This document shows positions 1 to 6,763 of a DNA stretch of 64,000 bases, in pieces. The notes under the pieces were generated by a model. It was not told where the DNA came from, searched no databases, and saw only the letters and a list, made by a program, of their open reading frames with translations. This DNA is from Asticcacaulis sp. MM231 (GTDB taxonomy: Bacteria; Pseudomonadota; Alphaproteobacteria; Caulobacterales; Caulobacteraceae): positions 310,001 through 374,000 of the forward strand of contig NZ_OZ075108.1 of the NCBI RefSeq assembly GCF_964186625.1. The letters run 5' to 3'. Position numbers and translations under genes: made by a program. Every line of letters begins with the position of its first letter. The stretch's first letter is position 1.

Positions 1-159
1 ATAAGTGTCGGCGGCAAGTGGCATCGTGAGGGAGATAGGAAAGGCGCCGCGTGACTCCGTCCAGCGCAGATCGTAGGCAAAGCTGATTGCTCCGTCGTTG
101 TCGATCAACAGCTTGCCGACGGGAAACGCTTCATAAAAGACAGTGATCTCCTCGGACAT
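1..159 (-). CDS. hipA: HipA-family Ser/Thr kinase toxin, N-terminal part (runs off the window)
   Basis: HipA kinases are the toxin half of HipBA modules and phosphorylate aminoacyl-tRNA synthetases to cause growth arrest. Only the first 53 codons are in the window; they begin MSEEITVFYEAFPVGKLLID and continue through RGAFPISLTMPL, which is the typical small N-terminal HipA domain (its couple_hipA region). The ATG at 157-159 lies one base after the hipB stop codon (161-163), so the pair is one transcript and probably translationally coupled. The kinase core is outside the window, so intactness of the toxin cannot be judged. Confidence 0.8.
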   Translation of the reverse strand, partial: MSEEITVFYEAFPVGKLLIDNDGAISFAYDLRWTESRGAFPISLTMPLAADTY

Positions 160-160
160 C

Positions 161-448
161 TTACATATCCAAATCGTATGGCGAAGTGTCGGGTTGCGCC
201 GGCCGTTCGCTATGGGCAGAGACCGACGCTAGCAGATCATAAAGATCGCTGCGCAGGGCTTGCAGGATGCGTGTGATGGTAGACAGCTTGGGGTCACGAT
301 TGCCGTTTTCGAGATGCGACAAGGTGGCAATGCCTACACCAGACAAGCGAGACAACTCTTCCAGCTTGAGGTTCTTGGACAGGCGCAGGGCCCGTAAGGC
401 GTGGCCCAGTTGCACCGGCAATGGATGGACGTCCGTCGATGAGGCCAT
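161..448 (-). CDS. hipB: HipB-like XRE-family antitoxin
   Basis: A 95-residue protein with one Cro/C1-type helix-turn-helix (about residues 14-68: LGHALRALRLSKNLKLEELS then GVGIATLSHLENGNRDPKLS). HipB proteins dimerise, bind operators in their own promoter and hold HipA inactive. The short acidic tail after about residue 75 is usual for HipB. It is immediately followed by hipA on the same strand. A Shine-Dalgarno AAAGGAG sits 8-14 bases upstream and overlaps the most proximal of four palindromic operators, so autorepression could block both transcription and ribosome access. Belongs to the integrated element, not the core chromosome. Confidence 0.85.
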   Translation of the reverse strand: MASSTDVHPLPVQLGHALRALRLSKNLKLEELSRLSGVGIATLSHLENGNRDPKLSTITRILQALRSDLYDLLASVSAHSERPAQPDTSPYDLDM

Positions 449-459
449 GATGTCGCTCC

Positions 460-624
460 TTTATCGTTAGCGATAAATAAGCCTATTTACATCAGGAAAT
501 CAAGGCCATTTATCGTCAGCGATAAATGATTGAGAAATTGAGCGGTGCGACGGTATATTTATCGTTGGCGATAAATGGTGTGGGGTAAGCCTATTTGAGA
601 TGAATTTTTATCGCCGGTGATAAA
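460..624 (-). promoter_or_regulatory. Array of four hipBA operators at 49-bp spacing
   Basis: Four near-identical palindromes of the form TTTATCG-N4-CGATAAA lie upstream of hipB at 460-477, 508-527, 557-576 and 607-624. The second and third are perfect with 8-base arms (ATTTATCG/CGATAAAT); the fourth has one mismatch (TGATAAA). Their centres are at 468.5, 517.5, 566.5 and 615.5, exactly 49 bp apart each time. This matches the role, though not the sequence, of the HipB operators known in Escherichia coli, which are also multiple palindromes before hipBA. A 10-bp word AAGCCTATTT also occurs twice here (479-488 and 587-596). Confidence 0.8.
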
Positions 625-711
625 TCACTACGGGCCGAGGTATATTCCACACTGTTAATCCGTACACTGATTAAGTTTGGTATTGCGGTCCGAATTTAGC
701 TCCGCCGACAA

Positions 712-994
712 TCAGGCAGCAATCGAAAGCTTAACGCCTAAAGCCTTCGTAACTGCCAAAAGGGTCGAAAGCGTTGGATTGCCGTGTTCGCCAATAGCCT
801 TATAGAGCGCGGCACGAGTGAGGGCCCGCACCTTGTGCGATCTCCTGAACGCCTTTGGCCCTTACAACATCATTCAAAGCTGCGCTGATGAGGTTCATAT
901 CGCCCTATTCAAACGCAGCCTGTAAGTAGGCGGCGATTGCTTCCTGTCCATCTAGGTAAGCAACAGAATCAAATGTGCGCGTAGTCTTTTTCAT
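712..994 (-). pseudogene. Broken HigA-type addiction-module antidote gene
   Basis: Read on the minus strand from ATG 992-994, the product starts MKKTTRTFDSVAYLDGQEA and continues IAAYLQAAFE, then meets an in-frame TAG at codon 30. It resumes as GDMNLISAALNDVVRAKGVQ, and in the next frame as LTRAALYKAIGEHGNPTLST followed by LLAVTKALGVKLSIAA and a stop. This is the characteristic plan of the roughly 95-residue putative addiction-module antidote family (XRE-like HTH, second gene of RelE/HigB-type modules). One premature stop and one single-base frameshift (around 815-830) make it a pseudogene. No toxin gene is visible beside it. Confidence 0.8.
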
Positions 995-1014
995 TGGGTT
1001 GCCCCGCGAAGCCG

Positions 1015-1256
1015 CTACGCCATCACCAAATGTCCGCGGGCGTCCGACCTCGGCGGCGAGACCGAGATTTGGACATCGCAGCCAAGGTCATTCAGAAATC
1101 GCATCAGCCTGTCGGTCGAATATCCTTCGAGACGGCCGTTGATAATGGATGACACTTTAGGCTGATCAATACGCAAAATTTTGGCAGCTTGGGCTTGGGT
1201 GAGCTTCCGCGCCTTGATCGCACTTCTGATATGAAGCGCCAGATTAGCTTTCGCTA
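1015..1256 (-). pseudogene. 3' part of an XRE antitoxin gene split by IS630 and IS701 elements
   Basis: Encodes AKANLALHIRSAIKARKLTQ followed by AQAAKILRIDQPKVSSIING, the HTH core of the HTH_37/HigA2-type XRE antitoxin family. The 5' part of the gene lies 2.6 kb away at 3829-3915. Joining the pieces across the insertion gives a continuous 108-residue protein (DDLL from the 5' part, AKANL from the 3' part). The gene was cut at a TA dinucleotide inside a CTA leucine codon. A GTG at 1258-1260 could start an 81-residue remnant, but that GTG belongs to the IS end. No HigB toxin is seen upstream of the 5' fragment. Confidence 0.85.
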
Positions 1257-1257
1257 G

Positions 1258-2690
1258 CACTACTTTGGCAGAAAATGAATTTTGAGGATTCCCCCGGCTG
1301 ACATTGCGTGATTCATAGAGAGCCAGCTTTAAGGAGACTGGCGATGTCGGAACATTGGCGCGTAGATTTGGAAGATTGGTTGACGCCCTTCCTGGTGGCC
1401 TTGCGGCATAAGACCCGGATGCGGCTGTGCCCTGCCTATATTGCAGGCCTGATTGGCCCGGGTGACCGCAAGAGTGTCCAGCCGATGGCCGCCCGCGATG
1501 GCGAGTTTGGCTATGACCAACTCCATCATTTTGTCTCTGACGGCGTTTGGGAAAGTGGACCGCTTGAAGCCGTTCTCCTGAAGGAGGCCGACCGTCTGGT
1601 GGGGGATGATGCCGGTTATCTTGTCATCGATGACACGGCGCTGCCGAAAAAGGGCAGCCATTCGGTTGGCGTGGCGGCGCAATATGCTTCCTCGCTTGGC
1701 AAGACGTCCAACTGCCAGTCGCTTGTTTCGGTGACGCTGGCATCGCGCGAAGTGCCTGTGATGGTGGGCCTGCGCCTGTTCTTGCCCGAGAGTTGGACGA
1801 ATGATGTCGCGCGGATGAACCGGGCTCGGGTCCCGCAAGAATGCCAGGTTGCCCTGACAAAGCCGGAGATCGCCATTGAGGAAATTGATCGTGTTATAGC
1901 CTCTGGGGCCCGGTTCGGGTGCGTGCTGGCCGATGCTGGCTATGGGTCAAGCGGGCCGTTCCGCGAGGCCCTGAGCAAGCGCGACCTGTTGTGGGCCGTC
2001 GGCATATCACGGCGTCAGAATGTGTATCAGGCAGACGTCGGCCTAATCTTCCCGGAAGCGGCAACCGGAAGGCGGCGCAAATACCATGTCCCTGACGATG
2101 TTGCTGTCTCTGCCGAAAAGATGTTGGCTGATGGGAAATGGAAGAAAGTAAGTTGGCGGCGCGGAACCAAAGGCAAGCTGAACTGCCAGTTTGCCGCTTG
2201 CCGCGTTCGGGTCGCAGATGGCCACAGGCATCGTATGAGCGACGGTCGTGTCCAAGCCATGCCTGGCGAGGAGGAGGTCTGGCTGGTCGGGGAAAGGCGT
2301 TCAACCGGAGAACAGAAATACTACCTGTCAAACCTGCCTGCCGACGCCCCCCTCAAGATGCTAGCCGCGGCTATCAAGGCAAGGTGGATCTGCGAACAGG
2401 CACATCAGCAACTCAAGGAAGAGCTTGGGCTTGATCACTTCGAAGGCAGGTCATGGACCGGTTTGCACCGACATTGTCTAATGGCGATGATCGCTTTTGC
2501 ATTTCTCCAATCCCGCCGCCTCAAAGCAGCGGGACGAAAAAAAAGAGTTGGGGGGCCACCGCCTCAGCCGACAATGCCCGCCATCCGCCAGGCCATTCTC
2601 GACCTCTTCATGCGACCGCCACCAAGGCGCTGTCCCCACTGTGACAAACGCCTCGCCGAGCCCGCCAAGAATAATATGCCAAAGTAGTGC
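1258..2690 (+). mobile_element. IS701-family insertion sequence
   Basis: The element is bounded by the inverted repeats CACTACTTTGGCA (1258-1270) and TGCCAAAGTAGTG (2678-2690) and flanked by a 4-bp direct repeat CTAG (1254-1257 and 2691-2694). Four-base target duplications around a central TA are typical of IS701. The single transposase gene fills it. The right-hand CTAG is also the outer edge of the neighbouring IS630 element, so this IS inserted after the IS630 did, exactly at that element's boundary. Confidence 0.9.
1344..2687 (+). CDS. IS701-family transposase
   Basis: A 447-residue DDE transposase of the SRSO17/IS701 type. The conserved stretches are YLVIDDTALPKKGSHSVGVA (first Asp pair, about residues 94-113), FGCVLADAGYG (second Asp, about residue 200) and EQAHQQLKEELGLDHFEGRS (catalytic Glu region, about 355-375). 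I start it at ATG 1344 because AAGGAG (1331-1336) lies 7 bases before; an upstream ATG at 1308 would add 12 residues without a ribosome site. The stop lies inside the right inverted repeat. It looks intact, so the element may still move. Confidence 0.9.
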   Translation: MSEHWRVDLEDWLTPFLVALRHKTRMRLCPAYIAGLIGPGDRKSVQPMAARDGEFGYDQLHHFVSDGVWESGPLEAVLLKEADRLVGDDAGYLVIDDTALPKKGSHSVGVAAQYASSLGKTSNCQSLVSVTLASREVPVMVGLRLFLPESWTNDVARMNRARVPQECQVALTKPEIAIEEIDRVIASGARFGCVLADAGYGSSGPFREALSKRDLLWAVGISRRQNVYQADVGLIFPEAATGRRRKYHVPDDVAVSAEKMLADGKWKKVSWRRGTKGKLNCQFAACRVRVADGHRHRMSDGRVQAMPGEEEVWLVGERRSTGEQKYYLSNLPADAPLKMLAAAIKARWICEQAHQQLKEELGLDHFEGRSWTGLHRHCLMAMIAFAFLQSRRLKAAGRKKRVGGPPPQPTMPAIRQAILDLFMRPPPRRCPHCDKRLAEPAKNNMPK

Positions 2691-3770
2691 TAGTGTTGTG
2701 ACTTCTAACGCCTGTCGCCCCCTGGCGACCTTTTCAAGAATGTCTGTAGCGGATTTGGTCCAAACGAAGGGCTTTGGATCGGCGTTGTGATGATCGAGAT
2801 AGTCTTGAATTGCGCCTTCGAGTTCGGCGACACTCTTGAACACGCCGCAGCGGATGCGATCGCCTGTTATCAAGCCGAAAAAGCGTTCGACCTGATTGAG
2901 CCAGGACGCCGAAGTGGGGGTGAAATGCATGTGGAAGCGAGGATGTTTGGCCAGCCATGCTTTGACCGCCGGATGCTTATGGGTGGCATAGTTGTCGGCG
3001 ATCAGGTGCAGGTCGAAGCCCTTGGGCGTGCTGCGGTCGATGAGTCGAAGGAATTTGAGCCATTCCTGGTGCCGATGACGTTTCATGCATTCGCCGATCA
3101 CCCTGCCGGTGGCGACATCGAGGGCGGCGAACAGTGTCGTCGTGCCATGCCGCTTATAGTCGTGGGTCATCGTTCCCGCCCGCCCCTTCTTCATTGGCAG
3201 GCCCGGTTGGGTGCGGTCCAGCGCCTGGATCTGTGACTTCTCATCGACCGAGAACACCAGTGCCCGGTCCGGCGGATCAAGATAGAGACCGACGACGTCC
3301 GTCACCTTCTCGACGAACTGCTTGTCGTTCGACAGTTTGAACGTCTTGGTCAAATGGGGCTTGAGCCCATGCGCGCTCCAAATGCGCTGTACGCTGGTGT
3401 GGCTCAGACCCACCGCCTTGGCAAGCGTGCGCGCGCTCCATTGCGTGGCAGCCGGTGGCTTCTGTCGCAGCGTCATCTCGACCACACGCGCAATGACTTC
3501 GGCGCTCAACGGCGTCTTACGGCCAGGCCGGGTCGCGTCGCGCCCAAGCCCATCGACACCCTGCTCAAGATAACGATCGCGCCAGCGGTAGGCCGTCTTC
3601 TTGGTCTTGCCCAGCGTCCGCACAATCGACGCCAAACTCGCCGCGTCCGCCCACATCAGCACGATCCGCGCACGCCAAACAAGCTTCTGCGGCGTGTTCC
3701 GGTCCGCCACCCAACCTTCCAACCGCACCCGAGCCTCAGGCGACAGCAACAGCCTTTTGTCCATGTCCAT
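2478..3770 (-). CDS. IS630-family transposase, C-terminus read through into IS701
   Basis: A Tc1/mariner-like DDE transposase: N-terminal double HTH (about residues 1-125, LLLSPEARVRLEGWVADRNT ...), then VFSVDEKSQIQAL (first Asp), HLIADNYATHKH (second Asp) and SWLNQVERFFGLI (catalytic Glu). Start chosen at ATG 3770; a TTG at 3800 is possible. The frame runs past the end of its own element (2694) and 72 codons into antisense of the IS701 transposase. Near 2690-2705 the reading is RQALEVTTLALLW; removing one base restores ALESQH and a stop (CTAG edge), which from memory is the usual end of such transposases. So a one-base insertion has probably destroyed the native stop. Confidence 0.85.
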   Translation of the reverse strand: MDMDKRLLLSPEARVRLEGWVADRNTPQKLVWRARIVLMWADAASLASIVRTLGKTKKTAYRWRDRYLEQGVDGLGRDATRPGRKTPLSAEVIARVVEMTLRQKPPAATQWSARTLAKAVGLSHTSVQRIWSAHGLKPHLTKTFKLSNDKQFVEKVTDVVGLYLDPPDRALVFSVDEKSQIQALDRTQPGLPMKKGRAGTMTHDYKRHGTTTLFAALDVATGRVIGECMKRHRHQEWLKFLRLIDRSTPKGFDLHLIADNYATHKHPAVKAWLAKHPRFHMHFTPTSASWLNQVERFFGLITGDRIRCGVFKSVAELEGAIQDYLDHHNADPKPFVWTKSATDILEKVARGRQALEVTTLALLWHIILGGLGEAFVTVGTAPWWRSHEEVENGLADGGHCRLRRWPPNSFFSSRCFEAAGLEKCKSDHRH

Positions 3771-3828
3771 CGACACAAACTCGCATATTTGCAAGATCAA
3801 GGGAATCCATCCGTTGATTCCGCAACAC
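2694..3828 (-). mobile_element. IS630-family insertion sequence
   Basis: Ends are GTGTTGTGACTTCTAAC at 2694 onward and, in inverted orientation, GTGTTGCGGAATCAAC ending at 3828. They are flanked by TA on both sides (2692-2693 and 3829-3830), the TA duplication that defines IS630/Tc1-mariner insertions. The element interrupts the XRE antitoxin gene whose halves lie at 1015-1256 and 3829-3915. The transposase is on the minus strand. Confidence 0.85.
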
Positions 3829-3915
3829 TAGGAGGTCGTCGGCATCTGCCAAGCCCAAGTCTGCGAACACATTTCCGCTGCTGGAAGTCTTTGTCATGTC
3901 AGAGTCGTCGGTCAT
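3829..3915 (-). pseudogene. 5' part of the split XRE antitoxin gene
   Basis: Reading from ATG 3913-3915 on the minus strand gives MTDDSDMTKTSSSGNVFADL followed by GLADADDLL, the acidic N-terminal arm with the SGNVFADLG signature of HigA2-like antitoxins. The next base is the TA duplication and the IS630 end. The reading frame continues exactly with AKANLALHIR at 1254. The fragment is too short to be functional alone. Confidence 0.85.
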
Positions 3916-4007
3916 TGTGGCGGCGCAGGATTATCGTTCATAGTCATATGCCAGATTTAGTAATAAAATGTAAGGGCACATTCCCAGAACTGGGAATATT
4001 TGACGGA

Positions 4008-5207
4008 TCAACTTTTCGGGCGCCCGCTCTTCAGCTCATCCAGGTAATCAGACCACCATTGTGCCATGCGTACTCGTTCATCCCAATGCCGCCCCCTGTG
4101 GTAAATTGCCCTGACGGTGTCACTGCCTTGGTGTGCAAGCCCGCGTTCGATTGCATCGGCAGACCAAAGGCCAAACTCGTTCAACAACGTGCTGGCCGTG
4201 CTTCGGAAGCCATGGGAGGTCATTTCGCCGGAACCAAACCCCATTCGGCGTAAAGCGGCATTCAACGTGTTTTCGGCCATTGGCTTTTGCCAATCGCTCA
4301 CCGCTGGAAATACGAACTTGCTTCTGCTTCGATATTTCTCTGCCTCGGCCAAGATGCCCAACACTTGGGTAGACAGTGGGACGGCGTGGTCGTTCCTCAT
4401 TTTCATCTTTGGCCCAGGAATTCGCCAAACGGCCTTCTTCAGATCGAATTCATCCCATTCCGCGTGTCGTAGCTCTCCAGGTCTTACAAAAACATGAGGG
4501 AGCATCCTAAGAGCCAGCGGACTCAGGCCGTGGCCACGATAGCCGTCAATCGCTCGCAGAAGTCGGCCAACATCCTTAGGGTCAATGAGCGCTGCGTGGT
4601 GCTTGACCTTGGGAGCGATAAGCGCTTCCCCCAGATCGGCGGCGGGATTGAAACGGCAGCGCCCAGTTATCACGGCATATCTGAAAACTCTGGCAGCGAA
4701 TGCTCTTACCCGCTTGGCCGTCTCATGATTGCCAAGCTTCTCAATTTTTTTAATGGCGACAAGAAGTTCGACCGGCTCGATTTCTGCCACAGGTCGAGGC
4801 CCGATGTCCTTTTCGAGCAAAGAATTAAACCAACGCAGCTTGATCATAGTAGCTTCGGCCATACCATCCTGTTCACGCTTCACAACGAATTCGTCGGCGA
4901 TGGCTTTGAAGGTAGTCGCCGCCACAAGGGCGGCAGTTTCGATCTTACGCTTCTTGTCAGCCGCAGGGTCTGTACCTTGGGCGAGAAGCGAGCGCGCCTC
5001 GTCACGGCGCTGCCGCGCCATTTTCAAACTGATATCAGGGTATGTGCCGAGTGATAGCTGTTGCTCCTTCCCATTAAAACGATACTTGAAGCGCCAGAGT
5101 AGGCCCCCTGAAGGTTTGACGATGACAAAGAGTCCACCCTCGTCATGCAGCTTGAATTGGGTTGAGAGCGGCTTTGCATTGCGCAGAGCGGTGTCGGAAA
5201 GTGCCAT
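4008..5207 (-). CDS. P4-type tyrosine recombinase (integrase)
   Basis: A 399-residue site-specific recombinase that would integrate and excise the element. Order: N-terminal arm-binding domain (about 1-90, typical MALSDTALRNAKP start with LSLGTYPDISLKMAR), core-binding domain (about 95-190), catalytic domain (about 205-385). The visible active-site set is Arg242 (VRPGELRHAEW), a Lys near 267, His332-x-x-Arg335 (SHGFRSTAS), His359 and the nucleophile Tyr369 (AIYHRG). It begins about 170 bp from the 3' end of tRNA-Leu, the usual position for an integrase at attL. The gene appears complete. Confidence 0.92.
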   Translation of the reverse strand: MALSDTALRNAKPLSTQFKLHDEGGLFVIVKPSGGLLWRFKYRFNGKEQQLSLGTYPDISLKMARQRRDEARSLLAQGTDPAADKKRKIETAALVAATTFKAIADEFVVKREQDGMAEATMIKLRWFNSLLEKDIGPRPVAEIEPVELLVAIKKIEKLGNHETAKRVRAFAARVFRYAVITGRCRFNPAADLGEALIAPKVKHHAALIDPKDVGRLLRAIDGYRGHGLSPLALRMLPHVFVRPGELRHAEWDEFDLKKAVWRIPGPKMKMRNDHAVPLSTQVLGILAEAEKYRSRSKFVFPAVSDWQKPMAENTLNAALRRMGFGSGEMTSHGFRSTASTLLNEFGLWSADAIERGLAHQGSDTVRAIYHRGRHWDERVRMAQWWSDYLDELKSGRPKS

Positions 5208-5241
5208 GGTGTTTGTCCAAAAACTAGGACCGAACCGTCAG

Positions 5242-5265
5242 AAGTGACCCCCAAAGTGACCCCCA
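5242..5265. repeat. Tandem 12-bp repeat between integrase and tRNA
   Basis: AAGTGACCCCCA occurs twice head to tail (5242-5253 and 5254-5265), followed by a partial third unit. Its place between integrase and attachment site suggests arm-type integrase or excisionase sites, but this is an inference. Confidence 0.5.
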
Positions 5266-5349
5266 AGGGTCGCGAATGCGGGCGCACAACGGCGGACGGA
5301 GATGAACTCAACGCCTTATAAGTAGTACATTTTAAAGGGTTTTTCAAAC

Positions 5350-5368
5350 TTCGCTGAACTTCAGCGAA
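5350..5368. repeat. Inverted repeat next to the tRNA 3' end
   Basis: TTCGCTGAA-C-TTCAGCGAA is a perfect 9-bp inverted repeat with a one-base spacer, ending 8 bp from the tRNA-Leu 3' end. It could be a core-type recombinase site or a protein operator at the left attachment region. The matching attR is outside the window, so the exact crossover cannot be set. Confidence 0.5.
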
Positions 5369-5376
5369 CAACCTAA

Positions 5377-5463
<87 letters not shown>

Positions 5464-5700
5464 ACTTACTTAGGTGGTAGTCCCCGCCGATCTCTCAGCG
5501 AAGGCGGCGACCTATAGGGGGAAAGTTTTGCTCGGTCAACGCTTTTGATGCGACTTTTCACAAAAGTTTTTCAAGCCGCTCTCTAAAGGCATTGCCTCAA
5601 CAAAAACCTTGCGTTATCGAGAGGTTCACGCAAGCAGCCTTAGTGATTGAGTCTCCCGCTCAGGCGCGATGGTGGTCAGCAGAGTATGAAGGATAAGATC

Positions 5701-6678
5701 ATGGCGAATATGGTCACGGTTTTCGGTGGTTCGGGTTTTCTCGGCAAGCAGGTGGTGCGGGCTCTGGCAAAGCAAGGCTGGCGCGTGCGTGTCGCGGTAC
5801 GCAAACCGACCTTCGCCTACGACCTGAAGCCACTCGGTGACGTTGGCCAGATTCAGGTCATCCGTTGCGATGTGCGCAAGGAAGCCGATATCGCCCGCGC
5901 CCTCGAAGGCGCCTCCGCCTGCGTCAATCTTGTTGGCATCCTGTACCAGACCGCAGGTGTCAGCTTTGACGCCGTGCACCGCCAGGCCAGCGCCTTGATG
6001 GCGGATATATGTAAAGCCAAGGGCATCCGCAATTTTGTGCAGGTGTCGGCGATCGGCGCGAACCCGGACGCAGCTTCGAAATACGCCTCGACCAAGGGTA
6101 AGGCTGAAGCCGCAGTAAAGGCCGCTATTCCTTCAGCGGTTATTCTGCGCCCCAGTATCATGTTCGGCGCCCAGGATGGTTTCTTCACCTCACTGGCCGG
6201 CCAGATCAAGATGTTCCCCGTTATGCCGGCGATCGGTGGCGCCAACACGAAATTCCAGCCGGTCTATGTCAATGACGTGGCCAGCGCCGTGGCGCGCACG
6301 CTCGGCAAGACGGAATATTATGGCCAGACCTTTGAACTGGGCGGACCGGAAGTTTTCGCTTTCAAGGACCTCATCAAGTATGTCGGCCATGAGATCATGA
6401 CGCCGCGCCCGCTGGTGTGGATGCCTTTCATTGCCGCGCGCGCGATCGGTGTCATCGGCGATATCCAGGCCTGGGCCAAGGCTATAGTGCCGGTCATAGC
6501 CGCGCCTATCCTGACCACCGATCAGGTACTTCTGCTGGCGAACGATAATGTTGTGGCGTCGGACGCCAAGGGCCTCAAGGATTTAGGCATTTCTGCCACG
6601 GCGGTGGAATCGATCGTGCCGACCTACCTGTGGCGCTTCCGCAAGAATGGTCAGTTCGCCGTGCCTGTTCAGGCCTGA
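5701..6678 (+). CDS. NDUFA9-like NAD(P)-binding epimerase (complex I-associated atypical SDR)
   Basis: An atypical short-chain dehydrogenase with the Rossmann dinucleotide motif GGSGFLG (residues 9-15) near the start, an Asp-Val after strand 3 (CDVR) and a Tyr128-x-x-x-Lys132 pair (YASTK). C-terminal segments LTTDQVLLLANDNVVASDA are typical of the NDUFA9/39-kDa complex I subunit-like proteins of alphaproteobacteria, which are thought to help complex I assembly or lipid/quinone chemistry. Start at ATG 5701 is preferred because AAGGATA precedes it by about 6 bases; an ATG at 5686 would add five residues. Single gene, about 240 bp downstream of the divergent tRNA. Confidence 0.85.
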   Translation: MANMVTVFGGSGFLGKQVVRALAKQGWRVRVAVRKPTFAYDLKPLGDVGQIQVIRCDVRKEADIARALEGASACVNLVGILYQTAGVSFDAVHRQASALMADICKAKGIRNFVQVSAIGANPDAASKYASTKGKAEAAVKAAIPSAVILRPSIMFGAQDGFFTSLAGQIKMFPVMPAIGGANTKFQPVYVNDVASAVARTLGKTEYYGQTFELGGPEVFAFKDLIKYVGHEIMTPRPLVWMPFIAARAIGVIGDIQAWAKAIVPVIAAPILTTDQVLLLANDNVVASDAKGLKDLGISATAVESIVPTYLWRFRKNGQFAVPVQA

Positions 6679-6763
6679 TGACATTCGCCTTATAGGATAG
6701 AACTTCCTTAACCATAGGATGTGACTCTTCGAATAATAGCGTTATTGATTCGAGGGTTTTCTT

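Noticed and set aside
450..650. A CRISPR-like array before hipB
   Set aside because: The repeated units are 18-20-bp palindromes with unequal flanks and only four copies; they fit operators of the adjacent antitoxin, and no cas genes are present.
3354..4253. A 299-codon plus-strand frame spanning the end of the IS630 and the integrase 3' end
   Set aside because: It is antisense to the IS630 transposase and integrase, has no family features and is rich in Arg/Pro/His, as expected of a shadow frame in GC-rich DNA.
5024..5371. 115-codon minus-strand frame across the integrase start and attL region
   Set aside because: Overlaps the integrase N-terminus out of frame; low-complexity product. The repeats it covers are better explained as recombination sites.
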